Assembly (NCBI GenBank): GCA_002366795.1
Contig: DFBX01000054.1
Coordinates: 1 to 25,485, forward strand
Direction: 5' to 3'
Length of the DNA stretch: 25,485 nt
Source: Rhodobacteraceae bacterium UBA3069
GTDB lineage: Bacteria; Pseudomonadota; Alphaproteobacteria; Rhodobacterales; Rhodobacteraceae
Part shown: positions 16,701 through 24,047 of the stretch, piece by piece
How the letters are laid out: each line of letters opens with the position of its first letter
Numbering within the stretch: position 1 is the stretch's first letter
Made by a program: the position numbers and the translations under genes
The notes under the pieces: generated by a model
Databases searched by the model: none
The model's input: only the letters and a program-made list of their open reading frames with translations
Told to the model about the DNA's origin: nothing

Positions 16701-17438
16701 TCACATACCCTCCAGCTTGTTTTCAAACATGGTTTGGCGACGCCCGCGCAGCACGATGTCGAACTTGTAGGCCAGGAAATCCAGCGGACGCGAATGTGCC
16801 ATGTCCAGCGGCGCGACAAGACGGTCCAGCTGGCTGCGATCCTTGATCGTCGCCGCGATGGGGCAACGGTCGATCAGCGGGTCACCTTCGAAATACATCT
16901 GGGTGATCAGGCGCTGGCCAAAACTGTGTCCGAAGACCGAGATGTGGATGTGCATGGGCCGCCAGTCATTGGCGCGGTTCGGCCAAGGATAGGCACCGGG
17001 GCGGATGGTCAGGAATTCGTAATACCCGTTCTCATCCGTGATCGTGCGCCCGCAGCCGCCGAAATTGGGGTCGAGCGGTGCAAGGTAGGTGTCTTTCTTG
17101 TGGCGGTAGCGCCCGCCTGCGTTGGCCTGCCATATCTCAACCAGCGTATGCGGCACGGGGCGACCCATTTCTTCCAGCACGCGGCCATGCATCAGGATGC
17201 GTTCGCCCACGGCGGGGGCTTTGCCTCTCGTGAAATTCAGGATCAGGTTATTGTCCAGATCGCCGATCAGGGAATGGCCGAAACGCGGCCCTGTTTCCTC
17301 GGACGGGGTGGATTCCATCGACAAGAGCGACCAGCGCGGCGAGCGTGGAACAGAGGTTTTGTAGTCGATATCATAGGCGGGCGGATGGATCGCGCGGTTG
17401 CGCGGCACCAGCGGGCCAAGGTCGCGGTTGTCAGACAT
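16701..17438 (-). CDS. pcaH: Protocatechuate 3,4-dioxygenase beta subunit
   Basis: The iron-bearing subunit, 245 residues. The four non-heme Fe(III) ligands are visible: Tyr in GGRYRHKKDTY, Tyr in GAYPWPN, and the two His of RPMHIHISVFG, matching Tyr408/Tyr447/His460/His462 of the Pseudomonas enzyme. ATG 17438 (MSDNRDLGP) was chosen over an upstream in-frame ATG because it follows GGAGGAGAAAG. It overlaps the pcaC stop by 8 bp, consistent with tight coupling along pcaD-pcaC-pcaH-pcaG. Confidence 0.95.
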   Translation of the reverse strand: MSDNRDLGPLVPRNRAIHPPAYDIDYKTSVPRSPRWSLLSMESTPSEETGPRFGHSLIGDLDNNLILNFTRGKAPAVGERILMHGRVLEEMGRPVPHTLVEIWQANAGGRYRHKKDTYLAPLDPNFGGCGRTITDENGYYEFLTIRPGAYPWPNRANDWRPMHIHISVFGHSFGQRLITQMYFEGDPLIDRCPIAATIKDRSQLDRLVAPLDMAHSRPLDFLAYKFDIVLRGRRQTMFENKLEGM

Positions 17439-17820
17439 CGTGGTCTTTCTCCTCCATTTCGGCATAGGCCGCCTTGGCGATTTTCAGCGCGTGGTTGGCG
17501 CGGGGCACGCCCGCGTAAATGGCGACATGCTGGAACGCCTCCAACACGTCCTGTTTGCTGGCGCCGGTGCGGGCGGTGGCGCGGATATGCATTGCGATTT
17601 CTTCGAAATTGCCGGTGGCAGCCAGCAAGGCCAGCGTCAGCATGGACCGTTCGCGCAAGGATATCCCGTCCGATGCCCAGACATTGCCCCAAGCCCCTTC
17701 GGTGATCAGGGTCTGGAAGGGTTCGTCAAAATCGGTTTTCAGGCCTTCGGCGCGGTCCACATAGGCGTCGCCCAGAACCTTACGGCGGACCTTCATTCCT
17801 GCGTCGAAACGATCAGACAT
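17431..17820 (-). CDS. pcaC: 4-carboxymuconolactone decarboxylase
   Basis: A small all-helical decarboxylase of the AhpD/CMD fold, 129 residues. It converts 4-carboxymuconolactone to 3-oxoadipate enol-lactone. GMKVRRKVLGDAYVDRA at the N-terminus, GAWGNVWASDGISLRERSMLTLA and HIRATARTGASKQDVLEAFQHVAIYAGVPRA are family landmarks. ATG 17820 (MSDRFDAG) overlaps the pcaD TGA by 8 bp; an upstream ATG at 17832 would add four residues. The gene is followed by pcaH with an 8-bp overlap. Confidence 0.94.
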   Translation of the reverse strand: MSDRFDAGMKVRRKVLGDAYVDRAEGLKTDFDEPFQTLITEGAWGNVWASDGISLRERSMLTLALLAATGNFEEIAMHIRATARTGASKQDVLEAFQHVAIYAGVPRANHALKIAKAAYAEMEEKDHDV

Positions 17821-18601
17821 GGCCAACCTCATTGAAGAATTTGGTCAGAACCCTGGCGTATTCTTCGGGCTGTTCGACGCACGGCAAATGGCCCGCGCGG
17901 CGGATCAGGTGAAATTGCGAGCCGGGGATCAGATCGACGGTTTCGCGCACCAGATCGGGCGGGGTCGATCCGTCATCCGACCCGGCAATGCCCAGCGTGG
18001 GCAGGCGCAGGCCAGATGTGGGCGTGTAGAAATCGGTGCCTGAAATGGCCGCAGAACAGCCCGCGTACCCATCCACTGATTGCTGGCACACCATGTTGCG
18101 CCACGCGTGCAGTTCATCCGTTTCGCGGAAGGGCTTGGCGAACCACCGTTCCATCACCGCATCCGCCAATGATGCGATGCCGTTCTTTTTCACCGCCCTG
18201 ATCCGGTTTTGCCACATGGCGGGCTGGCCGATCTTGGCGGCGGTGTTGGACAGGACCATGGCGCGGATCAGGTCCAGCCGTTTAACGGCGAGGCCTTGGG
18301 CGATCATGCCGCCGATGGACAGGCCAACGAAGATGCAATCCTTGACCTGCAAATGATCCAGCAGCCGTTCGGCGTCGCGCACCAATGTGCCCATGGAATA
18401 GGGGGCGGGCGTCACATCGGTCAGGCCATGCCCGCGTTTGTCATAGCGGATATAGCGCAAGGATTGCGGCAGAAGCGGCAGCACCTTGTCCCACAGGCGC
18501 AGGTCGGTGCCCAGCGAGTTGGCAAAGACCACCGGCGCGCCGGAGGGGTCGCCATCCTCGGTGTAGTGGATGTTGATATCATCGAATGCAGCGATTTTCA
18601 T
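17813..18601 (-). CDS. pcaD: 3-oxoadipate enol-lactonase
   Basis: An alpha/beta hydrolase of 262 residues that hydrolyses 3-oxoadipate enol-lactone to 3-oxoadipate. The nucleophile elbow is GLSIGG, the acid is likely in GIAGSDDGSTPP, and the catalytic His is in RRAGHLPCVEQPEE. The YDKRGHGLTDV segment is typical of PcaD. The start codon shares one base with the pobA stop (TGATG at 18599-18603), so hydroxybenzoate hydroxylation and ring-fission genes are translated as one unit. Confidence 0.93.
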   Translation of the reverse strand: MKIAAFDDINIHYTEDGDPSGAPVVFANSLGTDLRLWDKVLPLLPQSLRYIRYDKRGHGLTDVTPAPYSMGTLVRDAERLLDHLQVKDCIFVGLSIGGMIAQGLAVKRLDLIRAMVLSNTAAKIGQPAMWQNRIRAVKKNGIASLADAVMERWFAKPFRETDELHAWRNMVCQQSVDGYAGCSAAISGTDFYTPTSGLRLPTLGIAGSDDGSTPPDLVRETVDLIPGSQFHLIRRAGHLPCVEQPEEYARVLTKFFNEVGHV

Positions 18602-19770
18602 CAGTAAGGCAGCCCCACATAATTCTCGGCCAGCACCTGTTGCGCGGCCGCATTGTCACGAAGGAAAGCAAGGTCCGCCTTCTGCATCTTGATGTCAAAT
18701 TCGGACTGGTCGGGGAAGCGATGCAGCAGGTTGGTCATCCACCAACTGAAACGCTCGGCCTTCCAGATGCGGGCAAGGGCTTTTTCGGAATATTTCTCGA
18801 TCCCTTCGTCCTCGTTATCGGCGTAAAAGGCGCTCAGCCCTTCGAACAGGTAATGGATGTCGGAGGCGGCGGTGTTCAGCCCCTTGGCGCCGGTGGGCGG
18901 CACGATATGGGCGGCATCCCCGCACAGGAACAGGCGGCCCCAGCGCATCGGTTCGGTCACGAAGGAGCGCAGTGGGGCGATAGATTTTTCGATCGAGGGC
19001 CCGATGACCAGCCGTTCTGCCGCCTCGGTCGGGATGCGGGTTTTCAGCTCGGCCCAGAAGGCATCGTCGGTCCAGTTCTCTGGCGCGTCGGACAGGGAAC
19101 ACTGGATGTAATAGCGCGACAGGTTTGCATTGCGCATGGAACACAGGGCAAAGCCCCGGTCGGAATTGGAATAGATCAGTTCCTGGTCCACGGGGGGCGT
19201 TTCAGACAGGATGCCCAGCCAGCCGAAGGGATAGACCTTTTCATATTCGCGCCGCACATCCAGCGGGATTTCCTGTCGGCATGGGCCGTGGAACCCGTCG
19301 CAACCGGCCACGAAATCGCAGTCGATCCGCTGCACCGTGCCATCCTGGATGAAGGTCACGTAAGGCGCGTCCGTGTCCAGGTCATGTGGTTTTACGGCGG
19401 AACATTCGTGCAGCACAGTGCCGCCCGCCTTGTCGCGCGCTTGATACAGGTCGCGGGTCACTTCGGTTTGGCCATAGACCAGAACGTGACTGCCGGTGAG
19501 GGCGGAGAAATCAATGCGGAACTGTTCGTCACCCGCGGCGATCAGGGTGCCGTCATGGACAAACCCTTCGCGGTCCATCCGTTCGGATACGCCGGCGCGG
19601 CGCATCAGATCGACAAAACCGGTTTCCAACACGCCCGCACGGATACGGCCCAGCACGTAGTCGCGCGTCTGGCGTTCCAGAACGATGCCTTCGATCCCGG
19701 CGGTGTGAAGCAATTGTGACAGCAACAGGCCCGAAGGCCCCCCGCCGATAATGCAGACCTGAGTGCGCAT
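18601..19770 (-). CDS. pobA: 4-hydroxybenzoate 3-monooxygenase
   Basis: An FAD-dependent aromatic hydroxylase of 389 residues that makes protocatechuate from 4-hydroxybenzoate using NAD(P)H and oxygen. The FAD GxGxxG is in VCIIGGGPSGLLLSQ, the DG motif is in AGCDGFHGPCRQ, and the GD motif is GRLFLCGDAAHIVPPTGAKGLN. Length and motifs match PobA rather than other group A monooxygenases. ATG 19770 has a strong GGGAGGGAATC ahead. It is the first gene of the pobA-pcaDCHG transcription unit. No PobR or PcaQ regulator is adjacent. Confidence 0.95.
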   Translation of the reverse strand: MRTQVCIIGGGPSGLLLSQLLHTAGIEGIVLERQTRDYVLGRIRAGVLETGFVDLMRRAGVSERMDREGFVHDGTLIAAGDEQFRIDFSALTGSHVLVYGQTEVTRDLYQARDKAGGTVLHECSAVKPHDLDTDAPYVTFIQDGTVQRIDCDFVAGCDGFHGPCRQEIPLDVRREYEKVYPFGWLGILSETPPVDQELIYSNSDRGFALCSMRNANLSRYYIQCSLSDAPENWTDDAFWAELKTRIPTEAAERLVIGPSIEKSIAPLRSFVTEPMRWGRLFLCGDAAHIVPPTGAKGLNTAASDIHYLFEGLSAFYADNEDEGIEKYSEKALARIWKAERFSWWMTNLLHRFPDQSEFDIKMQKADLAFLRDNAAAQQVLAENYVGLPY

Positions 19771-19789
19771 GATTCCCTCCCTGTTCGCA

Positions 19790-19823
19790 TGAGAAGGGTC
19801 TCAAAACTAGTTTGCGATGTCAA
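19790..19823 (-). promoter_or_regulatory. Candidate pobA promoter with overlapping dyad
   Basis: On the minus strand TTGACA (19823-19818) is a good -35. The expected -10 position, about 17 bp downstream, is GC-rich and overlaps a perfect dyad TGAGA-AGGG-TCTCA (19790-19803). A weak promoter whose -10 is covered by an operator fits substrate-induced control. An AATTAATT palindrome sits just upstream (19822-19829). Confidence 0.45.
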
Positions 19824-19851
19824 TTAATTTCGACGCGCGCCGCGCAGGGCG

Positions 19852-20826
19852 CTAGTCCGACAGTTTTTCCAAGGTGCGGGCAAACATGGCCGGGTCCACG
19901 TTGCCGCCCGATCCGACGGCGATCACCGCGTCGCCTTCCACCTTGTCGCCATGGAACAGCGCGGCGGCAAGGGCGGCGGCCCCGCCCGGCTCCAGCACGA
20001 TTTTCAGGCGCAAAAAGGCCAGCGCGGCGGCGTGCAGGCATTCGTCATCTGTCACGACAAGACCCGGCCCGCACAGGCGCTGCATGATGGGAAAGGTCAT
20101 TTCACCCGGCTGCGGGGTCATGATCGCATCGCAGATCGACCCTGCCATCGCGGCGTTGCGCTGAATCTCGCCAGCCTCTAGCGAGCGTTTCACATCGTCG
20201 AACCCCGCAGGTTCCGCCGGACGGGCGCGCAGGCCGGGGGCGTGCCCCTCCAGCGCCAGCGCGATGCCGGCCGTCAACCCGCCACCGCCGCAGCAAACGA
20301 TCACATCAGCGGTTTCGATCCCTTCTGCACGTGCCTGGGCTGCGATTTCAAGCCCCGTGGTGCCTTGCCCGGCGATCACTTGCGGCTCGTCATAGGGTTT
20401 GATCAGGGTCAGACCGCGTTCCGCCGAAATCTGTGCGCCAAGGGCATCGCGATCCTCTTTTTCGCGATCGTAAAGGATCACCTCGGCCCCCAATGCCCGC
20501 GTGTTGGCGATTTTCAGCGCGGGCGCGTCCGAGGGCATGATGATCACCGCAGGAACAGCGTGCCGCGCGGCGGCCAACGCCACGCCCTGCGCATGGTTGC
20601 CGCTGGAAAAGGCGATCACTCCGCGCGCCCGCTGGGCCACGTCCATGGCGGACAGGGCCGACCACGCGCCGCGAAACTTGAAACTTCCAGTGTGTTGCAG
20701 GCATTCGGGTTTCACGAAAAGCCGCCGCCCCGCGATGTCGTCCAGAAAGGGAGAGGACAACAGCGGGGTGACACGCGCATGGCCCTCCAGCCGTTCGGCG
20801 GCAGCTTCGATCATCGCAAGGTTCAT
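19852..20826 (-). CDS. PLP-dependent serine/threonine dehydratase family protein
   Basis: A fold-type II PLP enzyme of 324 residues. The Schiff-base lysine is in TGSFKFRGA near residue 49, SSGNHAQGVA is the substrate-binding loop, and CCGGGGLTAG is the phosphate-binding Gly loop. It lacks the C-terminal ACT regulatory domain of biosynthetic IlvA. It therefore fits catabolic threonine dehydratase, serine racemase or threo-3-hydroxyaspartate ammonia-lyase; sequence alone does not separate these. The start overlaps the stop of the haloacid dehalogenase gene as ATGA (20823-20826). The pobA start lies 81 bp downstream, behind its own candidate promoter. Confidence 0.87.
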   Translation of the reverse strand: MNLAMIEAAAERLEGHARVTPLLSSPFLDDIAGRRLFVKPECLQHTGSFKFRGAWSALSAMDVAQRARGVIAFSSGNHAQGVALAAARHAVPAVIIMPSDAPALKIANTRALGAEVILYDREKEDRDALGAQISAERGLTLIKPYDEPQVIAGQGTTGLEIAAQARAEGIETADVIVCCGGGGLTAGIALALEGHAPGLRARPAEPAGFDDVKRSLEAGEIQRNAAMAGSICDAIMTPQPGEMTFPIMQRLCGPGLVVTDDECLHAAALAFLRLKIVLEPGGAAALAAALFHGDKVEGDAVIAVGSGGNVDPAMFARTLEKLSD

Positions 20827-21521
20827 GCTGTCGCCCCCTTGTTCAGGGCCAGTTGCGCGATGGCGGACAGGTCGGGCACAATATGCTGCGGACGGGCTGG
20901 CAGCCGGTCCATCGGCGCGCCCGCGCGGTTCACCCATGCGGTGGTGAACCCATAGGCGGCGGCAGACCCCGCATCCCACCCGTTCGACGACACGAACAGA
21001 ACCGAGGCCCGGTCGCACCCGAACCGCTGGCCGACAAGATCATAGACCGGCGCGGCGGGCTTGAAGATACCCACGGATTCGACTGAAAGAACGTCATCAA
21101 ACAGCGCCCCTATGCCTGCGCTGTCCACCGCCCCCTGCAGCATAGCAGGCGAGCCGTTGGACAGAATCGCCATGTTCAGCCCCGCCTGTTTCAGCGCATT
21201 CAGAACGGCGGGCACCTCGGGGTAGGCGCCCAGTTCCCAGTACAGCGCCAAAAGGCGGGCGCGCAGGGTTGCGTCGTCCAGCCCGGCGGCCTCCATTGCC
21301 CAGTCCAGCCCGTCCTGGGTGACTTGCCAGAAATCGACATGGTCGCCGGTGATCGCCCTGAGCCAGCTGTATTCCAGCTGCTTCAGCCGCCAGTCGCGCG
21401 CCAGCCCCTCCCATGTTTGGGCCAGGCGTTCGTTTCCCGGTTCGGATGCGGCGACGCGGGCGGCCGCAGCCACGTCGAACAGGGTTCCATAGGCGTCGAA
21501 TACGCAGGTGGTGATGGTCAT
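20823..21521 (-). CDS. L-2-haloacid dehalogenase (HAD type II)
   Basis: A HAD-superfamily hydrolase of 232 residues. Residues of the L-DEX active site are all present: nucleophile D9 and T13 (FDAYGTLFD), R45 in RLKQLEYSWLR, Ser in ILSNGSP, Lys and Tyr in IFKPAAPVYDL, and Ser/Asn/Asp in VSSNGWDAG. It should replace the halogen of L-2-haloalkanoic acids with hydroxyl, giving D-2-hydroxy acids. It is the first gene of a coupled pair with a PLP dehydratase-like enzyme. Some proteins of this family act on other 2-substituted acids, so the physiological substrate is open. Confidence 0.9.
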   Translation of the reverse strand: MTITTCVFDAYGTLFDVAAAARVAASEPGNERLAQTWEGLARDWRLKQLEYSWLRAITGDHVDFWQVTQDGLDWAMEAAGLDDATLRARLLALYWELGAYPEVPAVLNALKQAGLNMAILSNGSPAMLQGAVDSAGIGALFDDVLSVESVGIFKPAAPVYDLVGQRFGCDRASVLFVSSNGWDAGSAAAYGFTTAWVNRAGAPMDRLPARPQHIVPDLSAIAQLALNKGATA

Positions 21522-21589
21522 GGCGCGCTCCTCTTTCGGGGCAGTGTGCAGGCTGCAGGGAAGCGCGGCAATGGCAAAGAGCAGTCTGT

Positions 21590-21618
21590 TTGCAACTCGC
21601 GGCGACCCGCGTTACCCT
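21590..21618 (+). promoter_or_regulatory. Candidate promoter for the FKBP isomerase gene
   Basis: TTGCAA (21590-21595), a 17-bp spacer and TACCCT (21613-21618) face the isomerase gene, leaving an 80-nt leader. No strong Shine-Dalgarno is seen before its ATG. Support is pattern only. Confidence 0.35.
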
Positions 21619-21697
21619 GCGCGCCGTATAAGCCGAGAACCTGCGCGATGCGCGGCCTCGTAACCCACACCCCCCCAACAACATGACTGGATAACTT

Positions 21698-22126
21698 ATG
21701 ACGCAAGTCAAATCGGGCGATACCGTCCGCATTCACTATACTGGTACGCTGAACGACGGATCCACCTTCGACAGCAGCGAAGGCCGTGACCCGCTGGAGT
21801 TCGTGGTCGGTTCCGGCCAGATCATCCCCGGCCTGGACGGCGCGATGCCCGGCATGACCGTTGGTGACAAGAAAGTGGTCGAAGTGGCCGCCGACAACGC
21901 CTATGGCCAGCCCGACCCCGCCGCGCGTCAGGCCGTGCCCCGCGCTGAAATCCCCGCCGACATCCCGCTGGATCTTGGCACCCAGTTGCAGGTCCAGACC
22001 CCCGAGGGCCAAGTGATGCCCGTGACGGTTGTCGAAGTGACCGAAGCCGAGGTGACGCTGGATGCGAACCACCCGCTGGCTGGCAAGGATCTGACCTTCG
22101 CGATCGAGCTTGTGTCGATCGGGTAA
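21698..22126 (+). CDS. FKBP-type peptidyl-prolyl isomerase, SlyD-like
   Basis: A 142-residue cytoplasmic prolyl isomerase/chaperone. VRIHYTGTLNDGSTFDSSEGRDPLEFVVGSGQIIPGLD is the FKBP domain start. The central insert-in-flap region includes AYGQPDPAARQAVP, and the domain closes with HPLAGKDLTFAIELVSI. It lacks the His/Cys-rich metal-binding tail of E. coli SlyD, as is usual for short SlyD homologues. The gene stands alone with its own terminator about 25 bp after the stop. Confidence 0.92.
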   Translation: MTQVKSGDTVRIHYTGTLNDGSTFDSSEGRDPLEFVVGSGQIIPGLDGAMPGMTVGDKKVVEVAADNAYGQPDPAARQAVPRAEIPADIPLDLGTQLQVQTPEGQVMPVTVVEVTEAEVTLDANHPLAGKDLTFAIELVSIG

Positions 22127-22149
22127 GACCGAAACGACAACAAGATGCG

Positions 22150-22185
22150 AAACGGGCGCGCGGGAATATCCCCACGCGCCCGTTT
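22150..22185 (+). terminator. Terminator of the FKBP isomerase gene
   Basis: An 11-bp perfect stem: AAACGGGCGCG (22150-22160) with CGCGCCCGTTT (22175-22185). The 14-nt loop contains an inner GGG/CCC pairing. The T-run is short (three). It lies about 25 bp after the stop codon. Confidence 0.75.
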
Positions 22186-22222
22186 ACGTGCTAGGGCTTG
22201 TCGTAATGGATCGGAGGCCGCC

Positions 22223-22834
22223 ATGACGCAAAAGAACAAGAGAATCGAGACGCTGGTCGCGCGGATGCGCGAATTGCAGGACCAGCTGGAGCAGGAAGTC
22301 GCCAAGCATGGAGAGGAATTCCGCTATCGTTTGGAAAACGGTCGTGTAATTTTCGACCGCGAGGCGCGGCGCGCCCAAGCAAGGTTCAAGGTCGGTCTGT
22401 GGACCTATCTGAAAGGCACGCGACTGCCCTTTGTCCTATCCGCGTCGGTGATCTATTCGCTGATCATACCTTTCGTTCTGCTGGACCTGTTCGTGACCAT
22501 CTATCAGGCGATCTGTTTCCCGGTTTACGGCATCCCAAAGGTGCGCCGCCGCGATCACATTCGGATCGACCGGCACCATCTGGCCTATCTGAACGCGCAC
22601 CAAAAGCTGAATTGTGTCTATTGCGGCTATTGCAACGGGGTGCTGGCCTGGGTCCGCGAAATTGCAGGCCGGACCGAGGCCTATTGGTGCCCGATCAAAC
22701 ACGCTGCTCGCGTCGAAGGCACGCACGGGCAATATCCCGATTTCTTGGATTATGGCGATGCCGAGGAGTTCGAGGCGGGGCTGGCGCGGCTGCGTGCGGA
22801 CGTCACTGCAAGCAAGGATCAATCGGGCAAATAA
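22223..22834 (+). CDS. Conserved membrane protein of unknown function with Cys knuckle
   Basis: A protein of 203 residues that I do not recognise by name. Residues 1-40 are charged and probably coiled coil (RIETLVARMRELQDQLEQEVAKHG). A hydrophobic stretch near residues 70-100 (LPFVLSASVIYSLIIPFVLLDLFVTIYQAICFPVYG) would form one long or two short membrane helices. The C-terminal half carries CVYCGYCNG and a later YWCPIKHA, a four-Cys set that could bind zinc or iron like a rubredoxin knuckle. ATG 22223 has GGAGG 5 bp upstream and is preferred to earlier starts that overlap the terminator. Its 3' end forms one arm of a 13-bp hairpin. Confidence 0.8.
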   Translation: MTQKNKRIETLVARMRELQDQLEQEVAKHGEEFRYRLENGRVIFDREARRAQARFKVGLWTYLKGTRLPFVLSASVIYSLIIPFVLLDLFVTIYQAICFPVYGIPKVRRRDHIRIDRHHLAYLNAHQKLNCVYCGYCNGVLAWVREIAGRTEAYWCPIKHAARVEGTHGQYPDFLDYGDAEEFEAGLARLRADVTASKDQSGK

Positions 22835-22855
22835 TCCTTTCGTGCCCGATTGATC
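22817..22855. terminator. 13-bp perfect hairpin spanning the stop of the membrane protein gene
   Basis: GATCAATCGGGCA (22817-22829) is fully complementary to TGCCCGATTGATC (22843-22855) across a 13-nt loop that includes the TAA stop. AGCA/TGCT extends the stem after a 2-nt bulge. It lies between convergent genes and probably acts as a 3'-end structure in both directions. No T-run follows directly. Confidence 0.55.
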
Positions 22856-22907
22856 TGCTCAAGGGATGGTTTTTGGTCGCTACTTGGCGTCGTTTTTCAA
22901 GTGTTGA

Positions 22908-23342
22908 TCACTTCCGGCGCAGGCGGATGACCACGTCGACGCTGGCAATTTCCGACCCTTCGGGCGCGTCGGGGATACGGGCGATTTGCAACTGGTCCGA
23001 GGGGGCATCAGTCAGCCGCCCCTCGTCTTCCCAGAAGAAATGGGGGTGGTCTGAGGTGTTGGTGTCGAAATAGCTTTTCGACCCGTCCACGGTGATCTCG
23101 TGCATCAGGCCAGCGTCGCAGAATGCGCGCAGAGTGTTATAAACCGTGGCAAGGGACACGCTTTCGCCACGCTGGTGGGCCGTGTCGAACAGGCTTTCAG
23201 CGGTGACATGGCGGTGCTGTCCGTCACCGATCAACAGCGCGGCCAGCGTCACGCGCTGGCGCGTCGGCCGCAGCCCGACGGTGACAAGCCACTCGGTCCC
23301 GCGGGCGGTTTGCTGGGTGTTCAACTGGGTCTTCGGGATCAT
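22908..23342 (-). CDS. irr: Iron response regulator, Fur family
   Basis: A 144-residue Fur-superfamily regulator. GLRPTRQRVTLAALLIGDGQHRHVTAESLFDTA and VSLATVYNTLRAFCDAGLMHEI form the winged helix with the Fur HTH. SKSYFDTNTSDHPHFFWEDEGRL carries the His-rich region that in Irr binds heme. The CxxC zinc pairs of canonical Fur are absent, which favours Irr. The N-terminal Cys-Pro heme regulatory motif of Bradyrhizobium Irr is also absent, as in other non-rhizobial Irr proteins. It is divergent from fabA-fabB, a neighbourhood common in Alphaproteobacteria. ATG 23342 gives the family-typical N-terminus. Confidence 0.88.
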   Translation of the reverse strand: MIPKTQLNTQQTARGTEWLVTVGLRPTRQRVTLAALLIGDGQHRHVTAESLFDTAHQRGESVSLATVYNTLRAFCDAGLMHEITVDGSKSYFDTNTSDHPHFFWEDEGRLTDAPSDQLQIARIPDAPEGSEIASVDVVIRLRRK

Positions 23343-23365
23343 CACGCGCCTCTCTGCTTCGAATG

Positions 23366-23395
23366 AATATAAAGGACGCAAATGGTGAATTTCAA
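23366..23395 (-). promoter_or_regulatory. Candidate irr promoter
   Basis: On the minus strand TTGAAA (23395-23390), a 17-18-bp spacer and TTATAT/TATATT (23372-23366) form a good sigma70-type promoter about 25 bp before the irr start codon. No clear iron control element (TTTAGAA-N3-TTCTAAA) was seen. Confidence 0.5.
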
Positions 23396-23510
23396 ATGAA
23401 AACCGGTTGCAGGGCTGGCCACGCCACCTTGTGGGCAGGCTTGCAAGGGCGCGGGGCGCGATGCTAGAGGGGGGCGATAGCATAGACAGACCCAAAGGGG
23501 GCACGCCTGA

Positions 23511-24020
23511 ATGGCCCAGTATCCGAGCAGTTTCGACAAGGACGACCTTCTGAAATGCGCGCGTGGCGAGCTTTTCGGTCCCGGCAACGCACAGTTGCCT
23601 GCGCCGCCCATGCTGATGATGGACCGTATCACCGATGTGTCCGCCGATGGCGGGGCGCATGGCAAGGGGCATATCATGGCCGAGTTCGACATCACACCCG
23701 ATCTTTGGTTTTTTGAATGCCACTTTCCCGGCAACCCGATCATGCCCGGCTGCCTTGGCCTTGATGGGCTGTGGCAGCTGACCGGCTTCAACCTTGGCTG
23801 GCGCGGCTGGCTGGGGCGCGGTTACGCGCTGGGCGTGGGCGAGGTCAAGCTGAAGGGTATGGTGCGCCCCGACCGCAAGATGCTGACCTACAAGATCGAT
23901 TTCACCAAGGCGATCCAGACCCGCCGCCTGACCATGGGCGTGGCGGACGGTATTGTCGAAGCCGACGGCGAAGTCATCTATGAAGTCAAAGACATGAAAG
24001 TCGCTCTTTCCGAGAGCTGA
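23511..24020 (+). CDS. fabA: 3-hydroxydecanoyl-ACP dehydratase/isomerase
   Basis: A 169-residue hot-dog-fold enzyme that dehydrates 3-hydroxydecanoyl-ACP and isomerises trans-2 to cis-3-decenoyl-ACP, the branch point to unsaturated fatty acids. The active-site His is in FFECHFPGNPIMPGCLGLDGLWQLTGF, and the Asp lies 14 residues on (GLDGLW). Length and the MMDRIT segment match FabA rather than FabZ. It is followed after 27 bp by fabB, and divergent from irr. Confidence 0.96.
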   Translation: MAQYPSSFDKDDLLKCARGELFGPGNAQLPAPPMLMMDRITDVSADGGAHGKGHIMAEFDITPDLWFFECHFPGNPIMPGCLGLDGLWQLTGFNLGWRGWLGRGYALGVGEVKLKGMVRPDRKMLTYKIDFTKAIQTRRLTMGVADGIVEADGEVIYEVKDMKVALSES

Positions 24021-24047
24021 TCGCAAGCCAAGCACAGGAGGTGCAAG

